A stretch of DNA of 64,000 nt from Nannocystis sp. RBIL2 (GCF_026626745.1 NZ_JAPNJW010000002.1:2938151-3002150); one strand, 5' to 3'; counted from the stretch's first letter, positions 8,132 to 16,931 are shown. Notes: generated from the letters alone by a model not told the origin. Program-made: numbers and translations.

Positions 8132-9256
8132 GTGCGCCGCGTCGTCGCTGTCTGTTTCGCCATGCTCCTCGGGGCATGTCCCGAAGACCAGGCGCCGGAC
8201 GAGGCACCGTGGGAGTGGCAGCTGCCGCCGGGCTTCCCCGAGCCGTTCGTGCCCGAGGACGACCCGATGAGCGCCGCCAAGGTCGAGCTCGGCCGGCACA
8301 TCTTCTACGACGAGCGCCTGTCGTACAACGAGACCATGGCGTGCGCCACCTGCCACGAGCAGGCGCGGGCCTTCACCGACGGCAAGGCCACCCCGATCGG
8401 CTCGACCGGCCACGCCCTCCCGCGCAACGTCATGAGCCTGACCAACGTCGCCTTCCAGTCGATCTACACCTGGGCCAACCCCAAGCTGTCGACCCTCGAG
8501 GAGCAGGCGCTGGTGCCGATGTTCGCCGACTTCCCGCTCGAGCTCGGCGTCCAGCAGGACACCGACGCGATCGTCCGGCGATTCGCCGACGACCCCGAAT
8601 ATCAAGAGTTGTTCGCCGCCGCCTGGCCCGCCGACGACGACCCGTTCACCGTCGAGCGCGTCGTCCAGGCCCTCGCCTCGTTCCAGCGCACGCTGATCTC
8701 CGGCGACAGCGCCTACGACCGCTTCATCTACGGCGGCGACAGCACCGCGATGTCCGAGTCGGCCCAGCGCGGCATGGCCCTGTTCTTCTCCGAGACCGGC
8801 GAGTGCTATCATTGCCACGCCGGCGCCAACTTCTCGACGTCGTTCCGCAGCGCCGGCACCGAGCCCGGCCCGCCCGACTTCCAGAACAACGGCCTCTACA
8901 ACCTCGACGACGCGGGCGCCTATCCCCCCGGCAACGGCGGCCTCTACGAGTTCACCGGCGACCCGCGCGACCAGGGCAAGTTCCGCGTGCCCACCCTGCG
9001 CAACATCGCAGTCACCGCGCCGTACATGCACGACGGCAGCATGGCCACCCTCGCCGAGGTCATCGACCACTACGCCGCCGGCGGCCGCCAGACCGCCGAT
9101 GGCCCGCTCGCCGGTGACGGCCGCCAGAACCCCAACAAGAGCCCGCTGGTGCGCCAGGTCGAGCTGTCCCCGCAGGACCGCGCCGACCTGGTCGCCTTCC
9201 TCGAGAGCCTCACCGACGAGGCGTTCCTGACCGACCCGAAGTTCGGCCCGCCCTGA
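8132..9256 (+). CDS. mbnH: MbnH-type dihaem cytochrome c peroxidase (MauG/CcpA superfamily)
   Basis: Exported dihaem enzyme. The signal peptide starts at a GTG and ends LLGAC. It then has the superfamily pattern: a first haem site CATCH near residue 71, LGRHIFYDERLS just before it, a second haem site CYHCH near 225, and the C-terminal RVPTLRNIAVTAPYMHDGSMATL motif with the axial-ligand region. Known MbnH enzymes oxidise Trp in partner MbnP with peroxide; the adjacent MbnP-type gene supports the same role here. Gap of 1 nt to the cytochrome gene shows translational coupling. A copy of the 14-nt repeat (8161-8192) forms part of the signal peptide and lipobox. It could only otherwise be a general cytochrome c peroxidase. 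Confidence 0.88.
   Translation: MRRVVAVCFAMLLGACPEDQAPDEAPWEWQLPPGFPEPFVPEDDPMSAAKVELGRHIFYDERLSYNETMACATCHEQARAFTDGKATPIGSTGHALPRNVMSLTNVAFQSIYTWANPKLSTLEEQALVPMFADFPLELGVQQDTDAIVRRFADDPEYQELFAAAWPADDDPFTVERVVQALASFQRTLISGDSAYDRFIYGGDSTAMSESAQRGMALFFSETGECYHCHAGANFSTSFRSAGTEPGPPDFQNNGLYNLDDAGAYPPGNGGLYEFTGDPRDQGKFRVPTLRNIAVTAPYMHDGSMATLAEVIDHYAAGGRQTADGPLAGDGRQNPNKSPLVRQVELSPQDRADLVAFLESLTDEAFLTDPKFGPP
8161..8192. repeat. Palindromic repeat over the mbnH lipobox
   Basis: CATG at 8161, CATG at 8175 and CAGG at 8189, 14 nt apart. It encodes the end of the signal peptide and the lipidated Cys (MLLGACPEDQAP). Confidence 0.82.
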
Positions 9257-9450
9257 CTCGGCACCGCGCGAATGCGTCGGACCGGCCGCGGCGGACGAAT
9301 CATAGGAGTCGGCGCGCCGATCGATGGCGGTCGATCGGCGCAGGCGGCTCCGTCTGCGCCCATGACCGGGACCGCGCGCCGCCGAGGACGGACAGGACCG
9401 AGCCGCATCGCGCGGTTGACGGCCCCGGACGCGCGTGGTGAAGTCGCATC

Positions 9451-10524
9451 ATGCGTCTCACGCCGACGGCGCTGCTGCTGAGCGTGGCGCTGGCCATCGT
9501 CGCCGAGGCCGAGGCCCGGGCCTGTTCGTGCGGGCGAGAGATCGTCGGCGCCGGTCGCCTCTACCTCGGAGCCGGCGGCGTGCTCCCGCCCGACGCCCCG
9601 GGGTTCCCGTGGACGGGCCCGGAGCCCCTCGCCGGCGCGGCCGATCGCGTGAAGGTGACGCGCATCGCGGGCGCGCGACGCGTGCCCGTGAAGTTCACCA
9701 TCACTGGCGACGGCGGGCCCGAGTTCATCACCCCGGCGCAGAAGTTCGCGCCGGGCCAGGTCTACGAGGTGACGATCCGCGAGAGCGCCAGGGCCGGCGA
9801 AGCGCGCCAGTACTACACCGACAAGAGCTCGCTGCCGCCGGCGGAGGTCACGACGCGCGTGACGATCGGCGCCGGGCCGCTGCGGCTCACGCAGGCGAGC
9901 CTGCGCGCTGGCCCGCAGACGCACGAGGACGCGAAGGTGGCGGCCGCCGGGTCGTGCTGGGAGGATTTCGCCGCGGCCAAGGTGCCGATTCGCGTCGAGC
10001 TGCCGCCGGAGGTCGAGCCGCTGCGCGACTACCTGCTCTACGTGACGCGCTTCGACGGCCACACGTGGCGCCGCAGCTCCAGCCTGTGCTCGTGGCTCGA
10101 CCCCGGCCGCACGTGGACGGGCGAGGCCGGCACGGACATGGTCTTCGCGGTGTGCGGCCCGCGAGACGCCGACGCGGTGCGGAGGACGGAGCGCTACGGT
10201 CCACGCTCCGACTTCCCGGAGCCCGGCCGGCACAGCGTGGAGGTGATCGTGGTCACGCCGGACGGGTCGCAGTCGATCAAGACGCCGGCGATCACCATCG
10301 ACCTCTCTTGCGCGCCGCCCCCGGCGCAGCCGACCGCCCCGCTCGAAGCACCCGCGGCTTCGGGGCCGCTCGCGCCGCTCGAACAGCCCGAACCGCCGAC
10401 CGGCGAACCTCGCGGCTGCGCGATCGGTGAGCCCGGCTTCGCGTGGCTGCTCGGCGCGGCGTGGTGGCTCCGGCGTCGCTCTGCGCGACGGGCTAGGAGC
10501 GCCGGGTGCTCCGCACCGCCATGA
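9451..10524 (+). CDS. Secreted protein with MYXO-CTERM-like C terminus
   Basis: A 357-residue protein of unknown role. A Sec signal (MRLTPTALLLSVALAIVAEAEA) precedes mature residues with Cys pairs (ACSCGR, SCWEDF, LCSWLD, VCGPRD, LSCAPP). A Pro-rich stretch (about residues 290-325) leads to a tail with Cys, a hydrophobic helix (FAWLLGAAWWL) and an Arg cluster, the layout of the MYXO-CTERM sorting tail of myxobacteria. This suggests surface anchoring or secretion after cleavage. The middle resembles Ig-like beta domains but I name no family. Its last 32 nt overlap the convergent membrane gene. Confidence 0.82.
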   Translation: MRLTPTALLLSVALAIVAEAEARACSCGREIVGAGRLYLGAGGVLPPDAPGFPWTGPEPLAGAADRVKVTRIAGARRVPVKFTITGDGGPEFITPAQKFAPGQVYEVTIRESARAGEARQYYTDKSSLPPAEVTTRVTIGAGPLRLTQASLRAGPQTHEDAKVAAAGSCWEDFAAAKVPIRVELPPEVEPLRDYLLYVTRFDGHTWRRSSSLCSWLDPGRTWTGEAGTDMVFAVCGPRDADAVRRTERYGPRSDFPEPGRHSVEVIVVTPDGSQSIKTPAITIDLSCAPPPAQPTAPLEAPAASGPLAPLEQPEPPTGEPRGCAIGEPGFAWLLGAAWWLRRRSARRARSAGCSAPP

Positions 10525-10867
10525 CGGTGAACATCAGGAACGCGAGGAGGCCGCCGCCCACGAATGGATAGACGTTCGGCACCTGGGCCCGCGAACCCCG
10601 GATCGAGTCCGTGTGGATCTGCATCATCGACATCGCACGCTGGTACCGCGAGCGATCGGCGTCGACCACGTTCCCCTGCTCGTCGTACTTCACCTTGGCG
10701 AGGGACGCCTCCGCCTCCACGAGCTGGTCGCGTGAATTGGCGATGTTGTTCTGGATGCGCAGGTAATCGCTGAAACCGACCCAGGCGACGCCGAGAGCGA
10801 CGAGCGCGAGCAACGCAGAGAGGAGGGTGTTCAACGTGAAGGAGCGACGGGCTTGGGACGAGGACAT
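10493..10867 (-). CDS. Small membrane protein with two transmembrane helices
   Basis: A 124-residue protein. Helices lie near residues 12-33 (LNTLLSALLALVALGVAWVGF) and 98-118 (VYPFVGGGLLAFLMFTVMAV), with a charged, probably coiled-coil loop between them (SRDQLVEAEASLAKVKYDEQ). The termini Arg/Ser-rich. No family recognised. It converges with and slightly overlaps the MYXO-CTERM-like gene. Confidence 0.72.
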   Translation of the reverse strand: MSSSQARRSFTLNTLLSALLALVALGVAWVGFSDYLRIQNNIANSRDQLVEAEASLAKVKYDEQGNVVDADRSRYQRAMSMMQIHTDSIRGSRAQVPNVYPFVGGGLLAFLMFTVMAVRSTRRS

Positions 10868-11039
10868 CTCGTGGAGGAAGGACGACCGCTTTCGTCCCAG
10901 GTCGCACCGAAAAGCCCGGTGAATTGTTTTGAGGGTTCATCTGCAGATGCAGAACCGGCGCTCCCGGACGAAGGCTCCCCCCTCCGCGTGCTCGGCACAC
11001 GCGAGCCGATGAGACAAGCAGCCGATGTTTTCGACATCC

Positions 11040-11074
11040 CATGTCTCAAGGGACATGTCTTTATAGACATGTCC
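11040..11074. repeat. 14-nt-phased palindromic repeat array (3 tetramers)
   Basis: CATG at 11040, 11054 and 11068. It lies just after the stop of the minus-strand quinone oxidoreductase gene and may act in 3' end formation. Confidence 0.88.
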
Positions 11075-11086
11075 ATAGAACCACCC

Positions 11087-12061
11087 TTACGGCACCAGCA
11101 CCAGCTTGCCCAGCACCTCGCGCCGCTCCATGCGCGCCAGCGCCTCGCCGGCGCGGGCGAACGGCAGCGACGCGTCGACGTGGGGGTGGAGCTGGCCGGC
11201 GGCCACGGCCGCGAGGATCCGCTCGGCGTTCGCATGGTTCCTGGCCGGATCGCGGGCCGCGAACGCGCCCCAGAACACGCCGACGATCTGGCAGCCCTTG
11301 AGCAGCACGAGGTTGAGCGGGATCTTGGGGATCTCGCCGGCCGCGAAGCCGACCACCAGATAGCGCCCTTGCCACGCGATCGCCCGCAGGGCCGGCTCGG
11401 CGAACGGGCCGCCGACGGCGTCGTAGACCACGTCGACGCCCTCCCCGTCGGTCAGCTGCTTGCTGCGCTCCTTGAGGTCTTCGCGGGCGTACTCGATGCC
11501 CTCGTCGGCCCCGTGTGTGCGGCAGAACGCCAGCTTCTCCGCCGTCGATGCCGCCGCGATCACCCGCGCTCCCAGCAGCTTGCCGATCTCGACCGCCGCG
11601 ATGCCGACCCCGCCGGCCGCGCCGAGCACCAGCAGCGTCTCGCCCGCCTTCAGGTCGGCGCGGTCGACCAGCGCGTGCCAGGTCGTCCCGTACGTCAGCA
11701 GCGTCGCCGCGGCCACCTCGAAGCCGACCCCGGCCGGCACCTTCACGACCGCCGCCGCGGGCACCACAATCCGCTCGGCGAACGCCCCGTGGACCAGCGT
11801 CGTCGCCACCCGATCGCCGATGCCGACCGCGGTGACGCCCTCGCCGACCGCAGTCACCACGCCCGCCGCCTCGCCGCCCGGCACGAACGGCGGCGCCGGC
11901 TTGAACTGATACTTGCCGTATGACAGCAGCACGTCGGGGAAGTTGACCCCCGCGGCCCGCACCTCGATCAGCACCTCGCCGGGGCCCGGCACCGGCTCCG
12001 GCACTTCATCGACGCGGAGGCCCGAGGGCCCGACGAGCTCGTGAACACGGACTGCGCGCAT
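11087..12061 (-). CDS. NADPH:quinone oxidoreductase, zinc-free MDR family
   Basis: Cytosolic 324-residue enzyme of the medium-chain dehydrogenase family, quinone-reductase branch, which reduces quinones or enones with NADPH. Seen: MRAVRVHELVGPSGLRVDEV at the N terminus, AAGVNFPDVLLSYGKYQ, PFVPGGEAAGVV, and the nucleotide-binding LVLGAAGGVGIAAVEIGKLLG near residue 145. The zinc-binding Cys/His residues of alcohol dehydrogenases are missing, as is normal for this branch. It is an isolated gene. The exact substrate cannot be told. Confidence 0.92.
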   Translation of the reverse strand: MRAVRVHELVGPSGLRVDEVPEPVPGPGEVLIEVRAAGVNFPDVLLSYGKYQFKPAPPFVPGGEAAGVVTAVGEGVTAVGIGDRVATTLVHGAFAERIVVPAAAVVKVPAGVGFEVAAATLLTYGTTWHALVDRADLKAGETLLVLGAAGGVGIAAVEIGKLLGARVIAAASTAEKLAFCRTHGADEGIEYAREDLKERSKQLTDGEGVDVVYDAVGGPFAEPALRAIAWQGRYLVVGFAAGEIPKIPLNLVLLKGCQIVGVFWGAFAARDPARNHANAERILAAVAAGQLHPHVDASLPFARAGEALARMERREVLGKLVLVP

Positions 12062-12143
12062 GCGCCCGGCACTCTAGCAAGCGCCGCTCCCCCCGTCGAG
12101 CAGCCGCGCTACACGGCCGCCCGCCCCCGCCAGCAGGAGGCCG

Positions 12144-12204
12144 CATGTCCCCGAGGACAGGATGAGACCAAGCTCCCCCGCGCTGCCATGTCCCAAAGGA
12201 CAGG
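12144..12204. repeat. Two palindromic repeat copies
   Basis: CATG 12144 / CAGG 12158 with spacer TCC-CCGA-GGA, and CATG 12187 / CAGG 12201 with spacer TCC-CAAA-GGA. They lie between the quinone oxidoreductase and pseudokinase genes. Confidence 0.8.
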
Positions 12205-12285
12205 GCGCGCAGCCCGTCGCGCTCACCCTGCCCCGAAGACTCGTGCCCCTCGCGGCGCCGCGCACCGTCGCCGGCGGTCTCACCA

Positions 12286-12331
12286 CATGACCCGATGGAC
12301 ATGCCCCGATGGACATGTCCCTTCATGCATT
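12286..12331. repeat. 14-nt-phased palindromic repeat array (4 tetramers)
   Basis: CATG at 12286, 12300 and 12314 and CATT at 12328. It lies 10 nt beyond the stop of the minus-strand pseudokinase gene. Confidence 0.88.
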
Positions 12332-12341
12332 CTCAACCCTG

Positions 12342-14273
12342 TCACTCCGCCCCGAGCTCGTGCAGCGCCTGGGCCACGCGGCGCTCGTGTTCGGCGGCGT
12401 CGTCGCGCACCTCGAGGCCGAGCTCGACCGCGCGGCGCAGCAGGTGCTCTGCCTCGAGCAGGCGGTGGAACGACTGCGCGCGCTCGTCCTCGAGCGCGCG
12501 CAGGCGGTCGAGCCCGACCAGCAGCTCCTCGCGGCGCTCGGGGGACTCGCGGCGGGCCTCGCTGGCGGCCAGCGCTCGCACCAGGGCGCCCTCGTCGAGC
12601 CTGGCCAGGTCGGCGTCGATGCTGCGCAGGCGCTCCACCTGCCGCGCGATCAGCTCGACCAGCGGCTTCAGCGAGCCGGCGATCATGTCGAGCTCGGCGC
12701 GCGCCCCCGGGGCCGCCGCGCGGTGGTCGACGAGTCGCTGGACCGCCAGCGCCAGCTCGCCGACGATCTCGCGCACCTCGGCCGGCGTCTCCGGCGTGAG
12801 CAGCCCGGCCAGGCGGGCCACCAGCGGGTCGGAGGCCGGCAGCGCCGCCGGGGCCGCGCGCAGGCGCAGGAACGTCGGCCGCTGCTTCTTGTGCGCGGCC
12901 GAGACGGCGAGGAACACGATCAGCGCGATCAGCAGGCCGAGCGAGCCGAACACGATCGGCACGAACACCGGCGCGCTCACGGCCACAGTCAGCGCCACGA
13001 TCGCCCCGGTGATCCCGCCGGTCCAGCCGAACGTGCGCACGGCCAGGCGCCGGCGTTCGCGCGGCGAGCGGTCGACCACCGCGACCTGCAGCTTGGCCGC
13101 GGCCAGGCGCGCGCGCAGGCGCTCGGCTGTCTCCGGGGACAGGTCGGTGAACAGCCGCAGCGGCAGCGCGTGGCGCCGCTCGAGCTCGGCCTTCGAGTAC
13201 ATGCGGGCGTCGCCGATCACCAGGTTGAGCGCCGGCACCTCGCCCTCGGCCAGGGTCTGCAGCTCGCCGGACAGGCGGGCGAAGAACTCGGCGTCCTCCT
13301 TGGCCGCGCGCAGATCGACCGAGCAGGTGCCCGCCGCCGTGTGCTCGAACTGCACGCCGACGCGGCCGCAGGCGAGGCACAGCCGCTGGCCGAGGCGCAG
13401 CCGCGCGCCGCAGTGCTGGCAGATCGTGCGCGCCCCGCTGGCCCCGGCCGGGCCATCGCCGGCCAGCGCGGCCGCCAGCTCGCGCGCCGAGGCCGGGCGC
13501 GCACCTGGCTCGAGGGACAGGCAGCGCATCACCAGCGCGTCGAGCTCGGGCGGCACCTCGGCCCGCAGGGCGCGCGGCGGCGCGGGCGAGGCCTCGCCGA
13601 GGAACGCGGGCCCCTCGCCGCGCGGCAGCAGCCCCGTGAGCCCGCGATAGAGGATCACGCCGACGGCGTAGAGGTCGGCCCGCGGGTCGAGGGCGGTGCG
13701 CGCCAGCTGCTCCGGCGCCGCGTAGGGCGAGCCCTCGAGCAGCAGGCTCGAGGCGGTGCGCGTCGACAGGATGTCGACCCGCGCCAGCCCGACGTCGGTG
13801 AGCCACAGGCCGTCGTCGCCGCGCACCACCAGGCGCGGGTGCAGGTCGCGGATGACCACGCCGCGCGCGTGCAGCCCGGCCAGCAGCTCGCACAGCGCGA
13901 TCGCCAGCGCCACCACCTCGTCGACCGGCGCCGGCGCCCGCCGCCGCAGCCACTGCTCGAGCGTCTCGCCGCGCGGGTCGAGCCGCAGCCGCCACGGCGG
14001 CGGCGCCCCCGGTGCGCGCGGGTCGTCCGGGCCGGCCGCCAGCACGGGCGCGACCCCGGGCGCGTCGAGCTCGCGCAGGCGAGCCACGTCGCGCACGTAA
14101 CGGCGCCGCATCGCCGGCTCGCGCGCCAGCTCCGGCGCCAGCCAGGCCAGCACCGCGTCGCGCCCGTCGCCGAGCCGGATCCGGCACCGCAGCTCGGAGC
14201 CGGCCCGCTCGGCCGCACCGACGACCTCGGCCCTCAGCTCCGCCGGCAACGCCGGGATCGCGGGCACGCTCAT
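12342..14273 (-). CDS. Membrane pseudokinase with zinc ribbon
   Basis: A 643-residue kinase-fold protein that probably lacks normal catalysis. The HRD motif reads VIRDLHPRLVV (no Asn of the HRDxxxxN type) and DFG reads DVG. The region SPYAAPEQLARTALDPRADLYAVGVILY matches kinase subdomains VIII-IX. Then a zinc ribbon (CQHCGARLRLGQRLCLACG, about residues 285-303), a mixed domain, two hydrophobic segments near 405-455, and an alpha-helical, coiled-coil-like tail. The neighbour at 14569-16419 has the same order of parts with intact motifs, so they may form a pair. Start ATG 14273 follows AAAGGGG; an ATG at 14291 is also in frame. It ends next to a repeat array. Confidence 0.85.
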   Translation of the reverse strand: MSVPAIPALPAELRAEVVGAAERAGSELRCRIRLGDGRDAVLAWLAPELAREPAMRRRYVRDVARLRELDAPGVAPVLAAGPDDPRAPGAPPPWRLRLDPRGETLEQWLRRRAPAPVDEVVALAIALCELLAGLHARGVVIRDLHPRLVVRGDDGLWLTDVGLARVDILSTRTASSLLLEGSPYAAPEQLARTALDPRADLYAVGVILYRGLTGLLPRGEGPAFLGEASPAPPRALRAEVPPELDALVMRCLSLEPGARPASARELAAALAGDGPAGASGARTICQHCGARLRLGQRLCLACGRVGVQFEHTAAGTCSVDLRAAKEDAEFFARLSGELQTLAEGEVPALNLVIGDARMYSKAELERRHALPLRLFTDLSPETAERLRARLAAAKLQVAVVDRSPRERRRLAVRTFGWTGGITGAIVALTVAVSAPVFVPIVFGSLGLLIALIVFLAVSAAHKKQRPTFLRLRAAPAALPASDPLVARLAGLLTPETPAEVREIVGELALAVQRLVDHRAAAPGARAELDMIAGSLKPLVELIARQVERLRSIDADLARLDEGALVRALAASEARRESPERREELLVGLDRLRALEDERAQSFHRLLEAEHLLRRAVELGLEVRDDAAEHERRVAQALHELGAE

Positions 14274-14288
14274 GCCTGCCCCTTTCGC

Positions 14289-14365
14289 CATGCTCTATCG
14301 GACATGCTGGAATGAACATGCTCCGAGCGACATGCTCGGAAGAGCATGCCCGAGAGGACATGCCC
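14289..14365. repeat. Longest 14-nt-phased palindromic array in the window (6 CATG)
   Basis: CATG occurs at 14289, 14303, 14317, 14331, 14345 and 14359, each exactly 14 nt after the last, with varied 10-nt spacers. The array starts 16 nt upstream of the pseudokinase ATG, in its leader. Confidence 0.95.
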
Positions 14366-14380
14366 GTCGCCCGCCGCCTC

Positions 14381-14440
14381 ACGCGCGACGCTCGTCGCAC
14401 GCTGCCCGCTCGCTCGCGCGACGCTCGTCGCCCGCCCACC
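14381..14440. repeat. Short direct repeat in the kinase-pseudokinase gap
   Basis: The 17-nt string CGCGCGACGCTCGTCGC occurs twice about 33 nt apart, between the two palindromic arrays. No gene is seen here. Confidence 0.5.
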
Positions 14441-14519
14441 GCTCGCCGGCGCAACGATCACCACCTGCTCGCCGCTCATCCTCATCCGCGCGCCGGTCAT
14501 CCCCGCGCCAGGCCCGAAG

Positions 14520-14565
14520 CATGCCCGAAGAGACATGTCCCTTCTCCCATGTCCCTGAAGCCAGG
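14520..14565. repeat. 14-nt-phased palindromic repeat array (4 tetramers)
   Basis: CATG at 14520, 14534 and 14548 and CAGG at 14562. It abuts the stop codon of the minus-strand kinase gene. Confidence 0.88.
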
Positions 14566-14568
14566 CCA

Positions 14569-16419
14569 TCACGCCCCTCGCCCTCCGCGCTGGACCTCTT
14601 CGAGCGCCTCGACGCGGGCCCGCAGGTCGGCCAGCGCCTCGCCGTCGCCTGCCCCGCCGCCGGCCCGCGAGCGCGCCACCCGGGCGGCCAGGCCGTCGAG
14701 CGCGGCCGTCAGGGACAGGAGCCGCGCGGCCCACGTGTCGCGCTCGTGGAGGGTCGCGCGCACGGCCTCGTCGCCGCCCTGAATCCCGCGGGCCGCCAGC
14801 TCGCGGTCGAGGGCATCGAGGCGGGCCGCCGCCGCCGTCGCGGCAGTGACCGCCTGCGCCAGCTCCTCGACGGGCGCCTCCGGGTCGCCGGTGGCCGGCC
14901 CGAGCGCGGGCGCCAGCGCCAGCGCTCGCCCGACCACCGCGCGCAGGCTGTGACGGTGACGCGCCTCGTCGATGGTCGGCCCGACCCGCTCGACCTCGGT
15001 CAGCGCGCGCTGCAGCGGCGGCGGCAGGGCGGCCGGGCGCTCGCCCTTGCCCGTCACCTGGCGCAGCGACGACCACGTCGCGCCCACGGTCACCCCGACC
15101 AGCAGCAGCGGCGCGAGCACGAGGATCGCCTTGCTGCTCATCACCCCGACCGACGACGCCACCGCCACCGCGAGGCTGCGACCGACCAGCGCGCGCGCCT
15201 TCTTGCGCATCGCCGGCGACTTCAGCGGCCCGCCGCGCACCACCTCGACCTCGACCCCGATCTGCCGCAGCGCCTCGCCCACGCCCCGCGCAGTCGCCTC
15301 GGACACCCCGCGCAGCAGCGTGAACGGCACCCGCGGGATCCGCTTGTCGAGCAGCCCCGGCGTGACCCGAAGACCAGGATTGCCGGCCACCCACCGCCGC
15401 AGCGCCTCCCGCAGGGCCACGTCGAGCTGGTCGCCCGGCTCGCCCGGCCCCGCCACCAACACCGTGTACGGCCCCGACTCGGCCCGCGCCGCCCGCAGCC
15501 CGCAGTGCAGGCACACCGCCAGCGCCGCCGGCCGCGGCTGCCCGCAGCCGGCGCACGGCGGGTCACCGCCGCCGCGCTCGCCCGTGAACACCGCCAGCGC
15601 CGAGGTGCTCCCGGCCGCCAGCTGCTCGAGCAGCGCCGCCACCTGCGCGGCCCCCTGCGGCCGATCGCCGGGCGCCTTGGCCAGCAGGCTCTGCACCAGC
15701 GCGCGCAGCGGCGGAGAGAAGCTGTCCGGAAGGACAGGTACCGGCGCGCGCCGGTGGGCCTCGATCACCCCGAACGCGGTCGCCCCGGCGAACGGTGGCC
15801 CGCCGGTGGCCATCTCGTACAGGATGCAGCCGAGCGCGTAGAGGTCGCTGCGGACGTCGACCGCGAGAGGGTCGAGGCACTCGGGCGCCATGTAGTCGGG
15901 CGTGCCGAGCACGGTGAGCGCGCTGCGATCGACCCCGGCCAGCGACGTCGCGCGGGCCATGCCGAAGTCGCCGATCTTCGGCGTGTGCCCGCCGGCGACC
16001 AGGATGTTCGCGGGCTTGAGATCGCGGTGGACCACCCCGGCCGCGTGCGCGCGCGCCAGCCCGCGGGCGATGCCGGCCCCGAGCGCGGCCAGCCGCGCCT
16101 CGCCGAGCGGCGCCTCGCGGGCGATCAGCTCGGCCAGCGTCGGCCCCTCGACCAGCTCGAGCAGCAGCACCCGCTCGCCGTCGATCTCGACCACGCCGAA
16201 CACCTCGACGATGTGCGCGTCGCAGACCCCCCGCAGCAGCTCGGCCTCCTGGGCGAAGCGCGACTGCGCCGCCGCGTCCTGCCGGTGCGACGCGTGCAAG
16301 ATCTTGCCCGCGAACTGCCGCCCGTCGCTCGCCTGGACGCGCACCACCGTGGCCACCGCGCCGCTCCCGAGCGCTTCGCCGAGGCGCAGATCGGCGGGGT
16401 TCGGAGGCGCGGCCTGCAT
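14569..16419 (-). CDS. Serine/threonine protein kinase with zinc ribbon and membrane segment
   Basis: A 616-residue Hanks-type kinase, apparently active. Residues about 15-275 hold the kinase domain: Lys in FAGKIL, VVHRDLKPANIL near 130, GDFGMA, and GTPDYMAPECLDPLAVDVRSDLYALGCILYEMATG. A zinc ribbon (CAGCGQPRPAALAVCLHCG) follows near 290-308, then a mixed domain, a hydrophobic helix (ILVLAPLLLVGVTVGATW) and a helical Ala/Arg/Glu-rich tail. The kinase part thus faces the cytosol. The ATG at 16419 begins right at the kinase domain; longer upstream readings have no kinase-like sequence. A single repeat copy (15721-15738) sits in frame in the C-lobe. The next gene downstream is its degenerate twin. 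Confidence 0.92.
   Translation of the reverse strand: MQAAPPNPADLRLGEALGSGAVATVVRVQASDGRQFAGKILHASHRQDAAAQSRFAQEAELLRGVCDAHIVEVFGVVEIDGERVLLLELVEGPTLAELIAREAPLGEARLAALGAGIARGLARAHAAGVVHRDLKPANILVAGGHTPKIGDFGMARATSLAGVDRSALTVLGTPDYMAPECLDPLAVDVRSDLYALGCILYEMATGGPPFAGATAFGVIEAHRRAPVPVLPDSFSPPLRALVQSLLAKAPGDRPQGAAQVAALLEQLAAGSTSALAVFTGERGGGDPPCAGCGQPRPAALAVCLHCGLRAARAESGPYTVLVAGPGEPGDQLDVALREALRRWVAGNPGLRVTPGLLDKRIPRVPFTLLRGVSEATARGVGEALRQIGVEVEVVRGGPLKSPAMRKKARALVGRSLAVAVASSVGVMSSKAILVLAPLLLVGVTVGATWSSLRQVTGKGERPAALPPPLQRALTEVERVGPTIDEARHRHSLRAVVGRALALAPALGPATGDPEAPVEELAQAVTAATAAAARLDALDRELAARGIQGGDEAVRATLHERDTWAARLLSLTAALDGLAARVARSRAGGGAGDGEALADLRARVEALEEVQRGGRGA
15721..15738. repeat. Single palindromic repeat copy inside the kinase gene
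   Basis: GCTG 15721 / CAGG 15735 with spacer TCC-GGAA-GGA. It encodes VPVLPDSF in a loop of the kinase C-lobe. Confidence 0.65.
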
Positions 16420-16931
16420 GCGAGTAGAGCACTCTAGCACGAGCAGCCGCCCGCCTGCCACGCCCGCCCGGGCGCAGGCGCCGCGAGCCGTGGCCGCGAC
16501 TGCGCACGGCCGGCGATCTCCTCGCCGCGCCTCTTCAGGGCCCGGGCGCCGCCTGCGGCTTACCTGTCCTTCAGGCCATATTATTTCTGTCTCACACATC
16601 GCCTCCCCTCCGGCTCGCGCGCGCACGCGCGACACTCCGACCGAACCTCCTCGCATCGCGTCAGAAGGTGCGGCTCTCCGGATCTGATCGGCGCAAGGTG
16701 ACAGCGACCGCCACTCGCGAGCAAAATCGGTCGCATGACCGCGAGCGTGACGAGGATCGCCGCGACGAGCGGACCTCCGCTCACGACAGACATGTCTCTT
16801 GGACCATGCCATCGCCCGCGCTCCGCACCGACCGCGGAGGCGGCGAGCCAGGCGATCAGGGCGGGCCTGGGCAGCTCATGCATCGCCGGGGTCCCGCTCG
16901 CGCACGGGCCCGAGCTGGAGCGGAGCGCCCT
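16420..16931. other. Divergent intergenic region, 512 nt, two repeat copies
   Basis: No gene supported. Repeat copies lie at 16563-16580 (CCTG, CATA) and 16791-16808 (CATG, CATG). Promoters for the kinase (left) and the caspase/FGE-like gene (right) should be here but no clear consensus was found. Confidence 0.6.

Noticed and set aside
14289..14565. Repeat arrays as CRISPR
   Set aside because: Units are only 14 nt, spacers are not unique protospacer-like pieces, the invariant part is 4-7 nt, and there are no cas genes.
14272..16437. Long plus-strand ORF antisense to the kinase
   Set aside because: The kinase frame on the minus strand carries all catalytic motifs; this one has none.
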